DNA from: Nemertoderma westbladi
Lineage: Eukaryota > Xenacoelomorpha > Nemertodermatida > Nemertodermatidae
Direction: 5' to 3'
Length of the DNA stretch: 46,670 nt
NCBI GenBank assembly: GCA_032718475.1
Contig: JAUCBJ010007375.1
Location: forward strand, 1-46,670
Part shown: piece after piece, positions 1-12,000 of the stretch
How positions within the stretch are numbered: position 1 is the first letter of the stretch
Layout of the letters: each line of letters starts with the position of its first letter
Notes under the pieces: generated by a model
Database searches by the model: none
What the model saw: only the letters and a program-made list of their open reading frames with translations
What the model was told of the DNA's origin: nothing
Made by a program: the position numbers and the translations under genes

Positions 1-34
1 CAGGGGAGTTCTCTTTATGGCGCTAAATATTTAC

Positions 35-97
35 CTGTATCCTTATATCGTAGGTAAATGACTACCAGTTCCCCTGGGGGTGTATAGTTCTGGATAT
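35..97 (-). CDS. Exon 21 (tentative): VWD3 continuation
   Basis: A 63-bp stretch between TGGCAG and GTAAAT that keeps the phase of exon 20 and reads NIQNYTPPGELVVIYLRYKD. It would end one base into the Gly codon expected before LCG. The length and phase fit, but the strand pattern matches VWD less well than the other exons. Confidence 0.5.
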
Positions 98-3000
98 CTG
101 CCATAAGACCTTATGAGTAATAATCCCCGGCCTCACAGACAAAGTGTTATATATGAAGTAAAAATCACTCACTTCTATCCCAAGCTATAGTAACTCTGCT
201 TTCCAACTTAGCAATCGTGAAAACACCAGCAATATATATTTCGATTCCGTTACCAAAGTATGGTAAAGATGTTGGTGCATTGTTGACCTGAACCTCTTGG
301 CCTCGTAAGTAACTGATTTTTGTTTCTCCAAACTAAAATAAATAAATATCTCAATCAGTTTGGTGAAAATTCTTCAAAATTCTCGTTCACCAACAGTAAA
401 TTAAATAAATTCCAAATTTAAATGGATCACATTACACCTGCGATAAAAGTAACTCCAATTACGATTTCCCTAGGATTTTTGAACCATTGGAAATGTTTGG
501 TGATGATACCCTGGATACCTTTTTGGTAATATATTCAACAAGCGCACGTAATATTCTCACCTGCATAATGAGTCTCTTTGTGCACGTGATTTCATTAACA
601 CCACAAGCGATGTTCTCAGCTTCGATGCTAAAGCTATCTCCACTATTATCCATTGACTTCACTAAGTGATAACTACAGCCTCCTTGGAATGTGTAATATT
701 TTCCTAAAATGCACAACAATTTTAAGCTTTTTAAGATTTTTACAACATTTTCAATTCTTCAGCTCCTTGTTTGTACTAACATACATTGCTCAGTTTACAC
801 TTTATTGTCATTTTTCCGTTTTGCTGAATTGATTACAGATTACGGATGAATTTCGTTGCATACAGATTCACTCACCATCAAATGTAATGTAATGTTGATC
901 ACCCAAAGCCGTGCATGTGGAGTGACAATCATTGTCGTCTTCACAATCCCAATGCCTTCCGTTACAGATGCAGTTGTTACAATCTATTCGTATTTCTTCA
1001 CCTGTTTCGTATTTCTCCCCAGAATGGAAGCAAGGGCAGTTTTCCTCTTGAATACAGTGGTCGCCCTATATATTGAGTTAATAGTTTTTGTATATTTATA
1101 TTGTAGTTGAAAAATTGGGGTGAATGAGTTAAAGATTCTGAAGCTACTTGGTGTGAATGAGAACAACAGGTATGATCTAAGTCATATTTATCTAATTCTA
1201 ATTTGAGTGAAATCTAAGGGTTTTCTATTTTGATGCTCTATTAATCCCTATTATATAACTTGTGAAATTCCACCCAAAACACTCAACATCACTCGTCTCA
1301 TAATGTTTAAATTTTTAAATAAATCTATAAATAGTAGCAAAATGTACTTTACAGTGTTTTTGATCCTTGTATCTTAATCGTATGGTATCATTTGCAATCA
1401 CTCACTATGTTCATTCTTGTAACAAACCACTCAGAGCAGCATGCTGTAAAGTGCTACTTTATGTTCAAATGCATAAATAGTTATTTTTTTTTAATTTAAA
1501 TTATATATTTGCTCTCCCGTAATTGAAACTCATAATATAGCCCTGTATGGTAAATCTGTACTGTACAAGGATTGTCAGTAGTCGACAAACATTACCTCTA
1601 ACACCATCCCATCTGGGCAAGTGCATCCTCCTAACATGGGGGTTTCACATCCTTCGGCTCCGATTGGATGCAAACAGGTTGCTACGCAACCGTTGAACCC
1701 AACATCATAAATCATGTTGTAAGGGCATTCAACATCTTCATCGCACCCTTTGTCATCGCATGCCCATTGTCCTTTCAGGCATGTGCTAAAGGTAATCATA
1801 TAAAAAAACAATGAGCAAATTTATAGACCTGAAAAGAACCCGTATATATACACACTAGATTGTTGAGGTATCTCTCAGGTTGTGACACTCCGTAACTATC
1901 TAAACACTTTTTTTACTTCCCCAGCATAAAGCAGGACCCCATTGTACATGTACAGCAAGACATGCGAAATCCACGTCTAAAGTATCCTGTCTCGGTACAT
2001 AACACTACAGTACAGTACATCCTTTGCCCGGATTAGAACCAGCACTATTGTGAAGCTAATCATGCTCTGCAAGCACTTCTAATTTATATATTCATATATA
2101 TTCATATATCTCTAATTTGCATGCGCTACTGCACGATTTACCAAAACTTACCATGTGCTGCACGATTTATCCAAAGTCTGTTCATTAAAGTAGATTTCAC
2201 CGTTGTATGTACAGTGGCAGTCCGTTTTGTCAACACAAATGCCTTCTTGTTCATCAACAACCTGCATAGTACAACAAGTCAACAAATAAGCAAGATGGTT
2301 ACGGGTTAACTTACAGTATAGGTTGTTCATAAGAATGTAAAAGGAATGAGATCTTTCAGTTTTATACTAGAAGCAGATAAATGTTTCTATCTGTAAATAA
2401 TTGGCCTACTACATTGCAGCTGTACATTGAGATGTAATGATGGCTTAACATAAAAAAACAAATTTGTGCCACCACCATGCAATCTACAATTTGCTTGCTG
2501 TAATGCAGCGTGCTTTAAGAATTATATGCCAGCTCGCCAACAAAATTGCACCACCCCATGACTTTTGAGAAATTATCTGGAGCTTCAAGGCCAGTGACCT
2601 TTAAGAGGCGTCTTAAGAATGTCATGGGTTCTGTAAAAGCTTTTGCGGATATAACAAGTCATTTTCTCCGCAATATACCGTGTAGGTGTTTTAGCGGACA
2701 TAACAAGCCATTTTCTCCGCAATGTACCGTGTGGGTGTTTTAGCGGACATAACAAGCCATTTTCTGCCGCAATGCGCCTAATACTCTAAAAGACTGGAAC
2801 TCAGATGACGAAATCTGTCAGCTGATTTACTGTAAACGTGGAACATCTCTTTGTTCAGCTCGCTCAGCCAATCAGAGCGATCTTCATTTCATCTTGCACA
2901 GAGGCCTACGGAAAACCGCACAATGCATTACGGTTTTGTTTACCTTTCTGAGCCTCAGAACATCGGCTTGGAAATTATTCTGTGCTTCTGTAGAAGTTTC

Positions 3001-6000
3001 AGAATTTGGCCAACATTAGACGGCTTTGATTATAAGAACGTAAATCTATTATCTGGGCCTGACTGATGCATTACAACAGCGTGTCACTCGCTCAATGCAT
3101 TACGAACTCGGCACCTACCGACATACTGACTTTCACCGCATTATTTTACTTCTGTTTACTGTCTTTTATTAATTGTTATATGTTGATGGATATGTTGTTA
3201 TATTTGGAGAATACCGATAAATAATCATAAAACCCCCAATTTTCTTGATTACTGAAGGTAAGAGGGACCGGTTACCTGTAGCAATTGCGACTTACATTAT
3301 AGTGGTTTTTGTGTGAATTAAATGCTATTTCATAATCCCTACATGTGTCAGTTGCTATCCTCCTTATATATGATCAAATTCAGTGACAGTCGGCAGATCA
3401 GTGTGAAACAGTGTGAAGTTGTGTGCAGTAGTGTGACAGATAATAAAGCATCTCCTAAAGAATGCGCTATTTACGAAAATCAGTAGCCATCTAGTTGTGT
3501 TTAGTATAAGTCATAACTCTGTTTTTATACTTAAAGCGCCACGTCCTAAAGGAACTGTTAATATTTCCCCGAAAGTGAATAATATTGTCAGAGATTATAT
3601 AGTAACGATCAATCGAATAATACAGTAGGTCTGCAACGCAATAACTTCAAAGCACCCGAATCCAGTCTCCCTTAACTGTGGATGAATGATCGCGCATAGA
3701 CTGGCTTCGGCTAATGTTACTTCATGTGCACTAAATAATTGTTATAGGCTAAAGTCGATTTATAAAAGTCGATCTAAAATTGGCAGGTTAAACTGCTAAA
3801 GGTCTGAAAGCGCGAACAATAATAGATTTTGTTCTTTATTGCACAGTAGGCAATAAATATAGTTGTCTATTGTTCTGGTAAGAACAATAATAGATTTTTA
3901 GTTTCTTTATTGCACCATAGGCAATAAAGTCGAAGGTACCGGTCGAACGGTAAGCTGTAGGCCTAACTGCCCAAACTATCCGAACCGGTACTTTTACAGG
4001 TACAACAGTATTATTCGATTTTGATAATTATATACCGGTAGGTCTTGATATTTAATCAGGGACAGCCGCCCTAGTTATTTATTGGGATTTTACTTATTTC
4101 TGTCAGTTTTATTTATCTGTAAGTGTAATATTGAGCAGAAGGCGTATAAGCCAGCTCAAATTGTACAGATAATTTGTAGGCTGGATTGTTGTCTGGCTGT
4201 TGTTAAGTCTGAAGAGATTGCAGTGTGTGTAGAGTGTATGTCCGATAAAGTACTAGTTAGGAAGGTGGGGGCATCCAGTGCTGTAAGATAAATCCCCCCC
4301 GAAAGAATAAGTCGTATTACTCGGTTAGAACGCATACTAACTAACCATTTCGGAGTCTGCATATACTGTAGTTTATTTAGGCTTGATAGTAGTCTGCCAG
4401 CGTTTGGTCTGTATTTTGTTTGTGTAGTCTGCACGGGTAGCGTAATATTTATTATTCAGAGTCTATGCGAGTATTCGCAACCTACATAACTCCCCAAGTT
4501 TATTCCTACAGTAATTGTGCTTGTTATACATACCGTTATAGTTAAATTAACCCCGGTACTACATCAGGGCTGCTTGGCGTAGGTAAAGACTAGTTATTTT
4601 ATGCTCTAGTCACTCCAGCAGATACCGTGGTTCTTTTAGCTGTACAAGTATATTTAACTGCTGGTTATTTGTTATATAAGTACTTGTACCTAATTTAGGG
4701 TTTAGTGTACAGTACTTTCCGAAAGTAATTAGTGTGTAGGCAGTATATTTGTGTTGTAAAGTGGTTAATAGGCACGTTAGCTCTGGTTGGCTGCGGTAAT
4801 TAACTTCTAGGTTAGGACACTCCGGGTACATAACGTAGTACTTATAGAGCTGTAGAGCTAAAGACTATAAGTCATCAGACGGTGGTATTTTCTTATCTGG
4901 ACAACGCAATTTATTTACTACTGCTTAATTATTTTCAAATACCGTAGTATCCTGTTTGTTTGTAATAACCAGAAATTCTAACTCCTTGTTAGGCTGGTTT
5001 GTAGATTTCCTGTAAAATTACCCTAAAATTTGTATGTGTAACTTTTGTGTTTATTTAGAGATTGTAATCTCATACAGTAATTGTATGTAATTTGTAGTAA
5101 TAAGTAACTTAGTAAAGTAGAATTATTTGTTTTAGTGTCTAACAAGTAGCACTTCACTGAGAGCATTCAGCTTCTGTGTAGTGACTCCTTACCAGAAATA
5201 ATAACATTTATTTCAAACATTGACAAAAACCCTTGTACGGGTACATAATATATTATAAATCAACTCAAACCTATTTATAAAATAGTAGGCCTGTTATACA
5301 TCAATTAGGTCTTAATATCAGTTGGGCTACTGTTTAATAACAGTAATAAAGTAAAGGAAAGTAACCCTAAAATTCAGAAATTCAGTTATTATAAAATAAT
5401 TGACATACCGGTATTTACGATAGGCTTATTATATTTATTTATATAAATTTGGCTGAAATTATATGCCGGTATTCTGTAATTAATCCTAGTCTATAATAAT
5501 ACTTATATATACTATAAGTGTATGCTGTATACCAGTATTTACGGTAGGCTTATTATATATATTTATATAAATTTATGCTGAAATTATATACCGGTATTCT
5601 GTGACTAATCAATCCTAGTCTGTAATAATACTTATATAACGGTATCGGTAATTAATTACTAGGCTTACAGTTGTTACTGAATTACTAGACTTGCCTTAAC
5701 TGTCGTTATAGTAGTAGGCATTCAACTGTACAATCAAACATGGCTGACACAAAGCAAACTCTGTCAGATAGTCTCCTAGAAAGAACAGTCTGCGACTCCG
5801 ACAGGAGTGCCGAACATTTGAGACCGAAGTCCAAGTCCCCTCCTACTGTAAGAAAGGTCATCCCTCCAGTAGTAGTATCAGACCCTAGGCTAGTAAAGCA
5901 CCGTAGGTCTATCATAGGCACTCGGGCCCAAGTCAAGCGGGACCAAGAGGCAGCTGTTAAACAGCAGCAACACCCGAACCGAGAACTTATTTCTCAGCGG

Positions 6001-9000
6001 CCCGATAGCTCCAGTAGTTCAGATACTGTAGAGTTGACACCCGAGCGCGGAGTAAAGATGACAGAAGCAGTTTATTCGGATCCACTTCTCATTCTTCTTG
6101 AAGCCGTACTCACTAGGGTATTGATTGTGGTGGAGGAACATCAAATCGATTGGGCGAGAAGTAAGTGATCGACCAAGGACAGTTATGCGGGATACACAAT
6201 GTAAGAACTGAAGTCTATTGTCGAGACGCAATGGAACTTCCCTGGACCCGGACTCCCGTTTAACTTATTGAAAGTTGCCTGGGAGGACTTATACAGGATG
6301 GGAGTAGTAAGGGACACTAGAGATCCAGCTGTGTGGAAGAGGTCGGCAGCAGGATATGTACAGGGATTCTTCAACTCTTTGGAGCGATTAGAGGAACAAC
6401 TGTTTCAACAACCCCAAGGACCTCAAGAGCAGGGAGAGCTGCTTTATCAAGTTAGAGAACGAATCTTACAGATCAGACTGATCCTTTCCGCCTTTGAGGA
6501 AGCCTCGAAGAGAAGCCAAGACACGTCGTTGCAAGTTGCCGTAAAGACTTGGTTCCAACGGGTGAGTATTAAGGTCCAAGGAACGACACAATGGAAAATT
6601 CAGCTAACTGAGCGCGCGACCCACGGAGAATCAACAGACGCTACCTTTTCTCAAGTGGAAAGCGAAGCGACATCGGAGAAACCTCAGAAGAAGGATGCTA
6701 TTGACATCTATCTGTCGGACTATCAACGATTTATAGGTGACAAAGAGTTAAGGAGACGGCTAGCTGGACTTCACCCTAATAGTGAGGGAGCCAAGTTTGT
6801 GTTAGACTCATTAAATGCGGAAATGTTAGCCGCAGACCAGGGTAAATTTGATGAAAGCATGCGCATCGCTAGGGTCCAAGAAGAGCAGCTAAAGAAAAAA
6901 CAGATAGAAGACAGACAGGAAGCGGCAGCGGCAGCGGTAGAGGCTGAAAGAAAAGCAGCAGCGGCAGCAGTAGAAGCAGAAAGAAAAGCGGCAGCAGCAG
7001 CTGCAGAAGCGGAAAGAAAAGCTGCAGAAGCGGAAAGAAAAGCTGCAGAAGCGGAAAGAAAAGCGGCAGAGGCGGAAAGAAAAGCGACAGCAGTAGCTGC
7101 AGAAGTTGAAAGAAAGGCGGCAGTGGCAGTGGCGGAAACAAAACGGAGGGCATCTGAAGAGACAACCCAACTAGAGTTGGAAAATCTTCAAGAGAAGCAA
7201 GACTACTTAAATAAACAGAGAACAGCTAGTCAGATGCAGATGATAAGTCGTTCTACTCCCAAGAGACAGGGATTTACATCATCTGATGAAGGCGATACAA
7301 CAGATCCTGAAGGCGGAGGAAATAGATCTCATTCCAGCAGACGTAGAAAAACGCCACACCGTCAGAAATTGCCTAATTTGCCCCCAGCTGTGAGAAGGCA
7401 ACTAGCTAGTGTAGACTTAGGTAGTACAGAACCCACAGACCAAATTATTAGAGTAGAAAGACTCCCTACTATAGTAGATGAGCCTGAAATAATTAGGCCT
7501 GTTCTCGAAGCCACCCCCTCTATGATAGAGACCCCACAGAGACCCCTGTGCCCAGTAGAATAGCCCCTGAATCTGTCCCAGTCCTGGACGCCGAGCAAGA
7601 CATCAATGATTTGTCGCCCGTCGTCCCTCGTCTACCCGCTACTATGTTGGCGGCTCCCGCTTCGGCGGTAGAGTGGGTAGATGAGTGACGGCGGGGGATG
7701 GATCTCCTGCTCGGACAATTGGAGGAAAATCGATTACGTTCCTCCCAGCAGGTCCAAGAAATGGAATGGACTGTTCAGCAGTTAAAGGAACAGTAAGAGA
7801 GGGTAGGTTAGAGTTGCAAGAAGTGCAGCAGAGTATCGCTTTAGAACGCGATAAATTGGTAAATATACAAAGGGGTTTACCACCACCCCCTGTAACAATG
7901 TGTCAACCTGTTAGGTCTGAAGTATTTCATGCGCAAGGTGTGGAGCCTACACGCATCTATACTGCTAGTGAAGTAGAAACTCCTATAGTAAACCCTATTA
8001 AGGATAATTATAAACCTGTTGATAATGATATTCCATATAGACCTGATCATAATCCGAGAAATTTATATACCGATAACTCGATATTAAATAATACGATGGC
8101 CCAAGAAAGTTTTACGCGTCAAATGGCTAGAACTGAAGCCCGTCAAGCGGTAAAGGTGGGAGAGATAGTCAAGTTCAATGGAGATGAGATGAAATGGTTA
8201 TCTTTTAATGAATATTATAAAGATAACATACAGAACTCTGTACTATCTAACGGAGAGAAACTTAGATTCCTCATCGAGTGCTTGGAAGGACCTCCCAAGT
8301 TAATGGCGTTAAAGTTTATTGGACATCCAGATGGATTAAGGGGGGGGGGGGGGGTATAATAATAGACCATAAATTTTGGACGCTCTATAGATGCATCTAA
8401 AATTATTTTTTTGCAGGAGTCATATTTTGAGTTTTGTGACTAAGGAATTAAAATTTTGGAAAAATTCAAAATTTTTCAAAAATTTTATTTTTTCGCCAAA
8501 ATTTTGCCAAAAAGGCAAAAAATGAAAAAAATGCTAAGGCTTCTAGCCAAATTATCCAAATACTTCAAAACTCACGTGAGAAAGTCAGTAGGACGTCCCA
8601 AACGATTTGCATTGACAAAATTTTGATATCTTGTCGAGAAGAGCAAAAAGCACCAAAAGGGACATTTTTGGTCCAAAAAATGACCAAAATTTCAAAAATT
8701 TGGCCCAATTTTTCGAAAAAATTGAGTTTTTAAAAAAATATCAAAATTTTGTCAATGCATTTTGTAAAGGACCCCACAATCATCGATCATGCAAAAAATC
8801 AGCACATTTGGGCCATTTTTGACAGAGCCTTAGCATTTTTCGTTTGAAAAATGCTAATTGGAGAAAAACAGGTTTAAAGTTAAAGTTTGTTTATTTTATT
8901 ATGAAGTTAAATTTTTGAAATTTCGATTAAATGAGATAAACTCAGTGAATTCTAATAAAATTTTTTTCATCTAGTTCCAAATTTTATGTAGATTCCAAAA

Positions 9001-12000
9001 ATTGTATTATTATCGCATGTTAATCTTAAGGTCATATTATTTCATATAAAAGACATGTTAAAGGGTGTGAATTTTTTGACAAAATTTGAACAAAAAACTG
9101 AAATCAATAAAAAATAATAATTCAAATTAGGCACTATATTAATATTCATTAATTAAAATTAAATTTAAAAATTTAAAATGAAATTTAAAAAGTTAATTAA
9201 AAGGCCCCAGATTTATATGACTTATGATCGGGTGCTTGCCATTTCTTTGATGGTTTGTGTTCAGTACTTTTCTGTTTACGTTTAGGTTGACCTTCTTTGC
9301 TCGTTCTGCAAGGTCACCATCATCTTCCTCAAGGCCAAGCTTCTTCAAAATTATCTGTTCTGCTGAACACCCCCGATTGTGAACTAAAACAGTATACGAA
9401 ACATGAAACATGAGTGTACTTAGACCCACAAACGTTTCTTTAGATAGACGAGTCCATAGCCGTGAATGCAGAGATTCGTGTTGTAACGATTCGTGATAAC
9501 TCATGTTGTTTCTCAACATTATCTCCATAATCACAATAGTGTGTTGCAGCCACGATTTCACTTCGAATCGTGCTTATGAGCACTGATTTTTCAGTCTCTG
9601 AGAGTTTATCTATATCAACATCTCCTATATTCTTCACGATCGTATTTCGGTAATATGACTGCAATTGGTGACATCGACTATCAGTCAACCCTCCCTTGCC
9701 TCCAAGTTTATGAGTTTTGCGAGCATTGGAAAGACCTGTATATAGACGCTTCGCAACGTGGTTGAGGCACTCTTTCTTCTGCACTGTTACATTCTGCTCT
9801 CTGTAAGGATCGGACTCCAATATGTTCTTCATAACGCTGCTGTCGCCATCCGATACCATTGATTGATATATGACACCATTATTTGATAGGGATCTATTGA
9901 ATAGTTTAACAGCTAAATGAGGTTCCATACCTGAACTGGACCCTGAATAATTTATATTACACTCATGATCAGCATTGCCATCTTCTTCTTTGTTGCGGCT
10001 ACAAATATTACAGTATTTTGAACAAACATTGAAATCAATGACATGTCCTGTATTTTCGGATATGATAAACGCGGCACCATAAAGTGATTGATGGCCTCTT
10101 TTCATCCATGTACCGTCAAAAGATATACATATTTCCCTGTCAATCTCTTTCATTGCACAATTTTTTGCATTTCCTCGTGCAAGTGATTCCGTGACCTTCG
10201 AGATTTCGTTGACATGAAATTGCCAGGCTCTCTTCGCAACAGGAGATGGTAGTGACATTATTCTAGAAAACGTCTCTGCATCACCATGGGTCCCACCAAC
10301 ACAAAGCCAAGCCAGTACTGCACGAAGATTCACATCCACTGTTTTTCTTCCAGGACGAGGTTCAGTTCGAGAAACTTGGTCGCTCGTGAAAGTAGAATAT
10401 TGCCAATCACAACGTGAACATTTCCCCTCAAAATTGGTACTATAACCACAATGTGACTCATTTATCACTACTGTACCGTCACATTGCTTATCATCATGTT
10501 TCTCCATTATCAGTTTCTTTATTATTTGCATTGCTACAACGTTATATCCCTCCAACTTTCCATCTGAGGGTAGGACATTCAGATTCGATGCTATTAGCGA
10601 CGGTTCTCGATCTTTTGGCACTACCGGTACCGGTACTGAAATCGATTTCATATGCGCGAGGTTCAATGTACCGGTATCTTGTTTCTTGGTTCCTCGAAAT
10701 CCTGCTTTCCGTTGTTGAGTTATTCGTGGCATACTGTATTATAAAAATTATATCGTCAACGATGTATGTACAATTTTCGATTCGAAGATGGAGGACGCTC
10801 TATAGTCTGTGTCTGTCAAAACTGCTGATTGCATTGATTGAAACACCAATACAGCATACAGTTAGTAACTAAAACATAACAATGTGCAAATTCTCGTTTT
10901 AAACTTCCCACTAAAATACATTCCAACCTGTAATAACTTATTAGCCAATACAATGATTTCAGTGCAACAAGCCGGAAATTTTGTTAATTTTTGTCATTTT
11001 TTTCAAATAATTTTCAGGATGCGTGTCTATATAATGAGCCATAACTCGAAAACTAGACAAGCTAGAAATAAACTGTTTACAGATTTGAAATCTCCATAAA
11101 ATTTGCTACAAGAAACGGGTATAAAATTTTTTTTATATTTTTTGACCCCAATTATTATACCCCCCCCCCTTAAGACAAGTTTGGGATACACTAAACATCA
11201 GGTATGGTAATAGGACGAACATAGCTAGGTATTTGTATGCGAAATTAGTAGCGCCCCGAAAGTTTCTTAGCAGCGGGATTATAGAATTTTCCAATGAGAT
11301 CCAGGAGATCTGTAGACAATTAGATTGGCTAGGTAAGTCTCATGAATATCAGAGTTCTATGGTTATTGGAGCCGTAGCATCTACCTTGCCAAAGGGTGGA
11401 GTGGGTACTCGTTGGGACAAAAGAGTTCTATATATGATGGAACAACAACAAAGAGACCCTACCATGGCTGATCTCATGTCATTCTTAAATGGAGAGGTAA
11501 AATTACAGCTCCTAAAGCAGTCCCGAGAGAAGACACCGGAAAATAAGGTGAGTGAAAAACCCGTTTCTAGGAGAAAGGTAACACCAGTGTGTTATACAGA
11601 CGATGGCGAAAGCCAGACCTCTCACGAGGAGAACAGCGGGAAAGACACCGACAGATCTTATTATGTCAACAAAGCACCTAAAGACGTAAGTAATTTTAAG
11701 TCTCGAACCAGTGACAGGAGAGAACAGGTAACAAAAACTCCTCCCACGTCTCCTAAGAGAATTCATGGAAGAAAGCCCGAGGAAAGAACAAGTGTGCACC
11801 ACACAGCACAGGTTAAAGTAAGTAACATCAAGCCCAAATGTGTATTGTGCGACGGGCCCCATCGCTGGAGTGGGTGTGATGAATTCCTGAAGAAATCCCT
11901 TAAGGGTAGACGTGATGTCATGTGGGATAAGCGGTTGTGTTATAATTGTCTCAGACGAGGACACCAACGGCGGACCTGTTACTCAGATGCTAGGTGTGCT

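Larger units (their letters stand above)
2632..3818 (+). repeat. 5' long terminal repeat (1,187 bp)
   Basis: Starts TGTAAAAGC and ends GCGCGAACA. Nearly identical to 17109-18289. Its first 150 bp contain two to three short internal repeats built around GCGGACATAACAAG; one of these is missing from the 3' copy. Other differences are scattered substitutions and one replaced stretch near the end. Confidence 0.92.
8340..11169 (-). mobile_element. Kolobok-like DNA transposon, TTAA target, nested in gag
   Basis: 2,830 bp flanked by TTAA at 8336-8339 and 11170-11173. The ends are inverted: G15-TATAATAAT on the left and, read in reverse, G10-TATAATAAT on the right. It encodes one minus-strand transposase of the animal Mutator-like domain family. 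TTAA duplication with G-rich ends fits Kolobok; piggyBac also uses TTAA but has a different transposase. A 13-bp direct repeat (GGACGCTCTATAG) occurs at 8378 and 10793. Removing the element and one TTAA restores the surrounding gag frame, which confirms the boundaries. Confidence 0.82.

Noticed and set aside
856-1110. 84-codon plus-strand open frame
   Set aside because: Lies antisense over exon 18 of the host gene, which has clear cysteine patterns on the other strand.
6869-7170. Leu/Pro/Cys-rich open frames on the minus strand
   Set aside because: Shadows of the gag AEAERKA coiled-coil repeat.
8631-8822. 63-codon open frame in the Kolobok-like element
   Set aside because: Composition simply follows AT-rich sequence with A/T runs; no counterpart on the transposase side.
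10414-10872. 152-codon plus-strand open frame
   Set aside because: Antisense shadow of the transposase gene and its upstream region.
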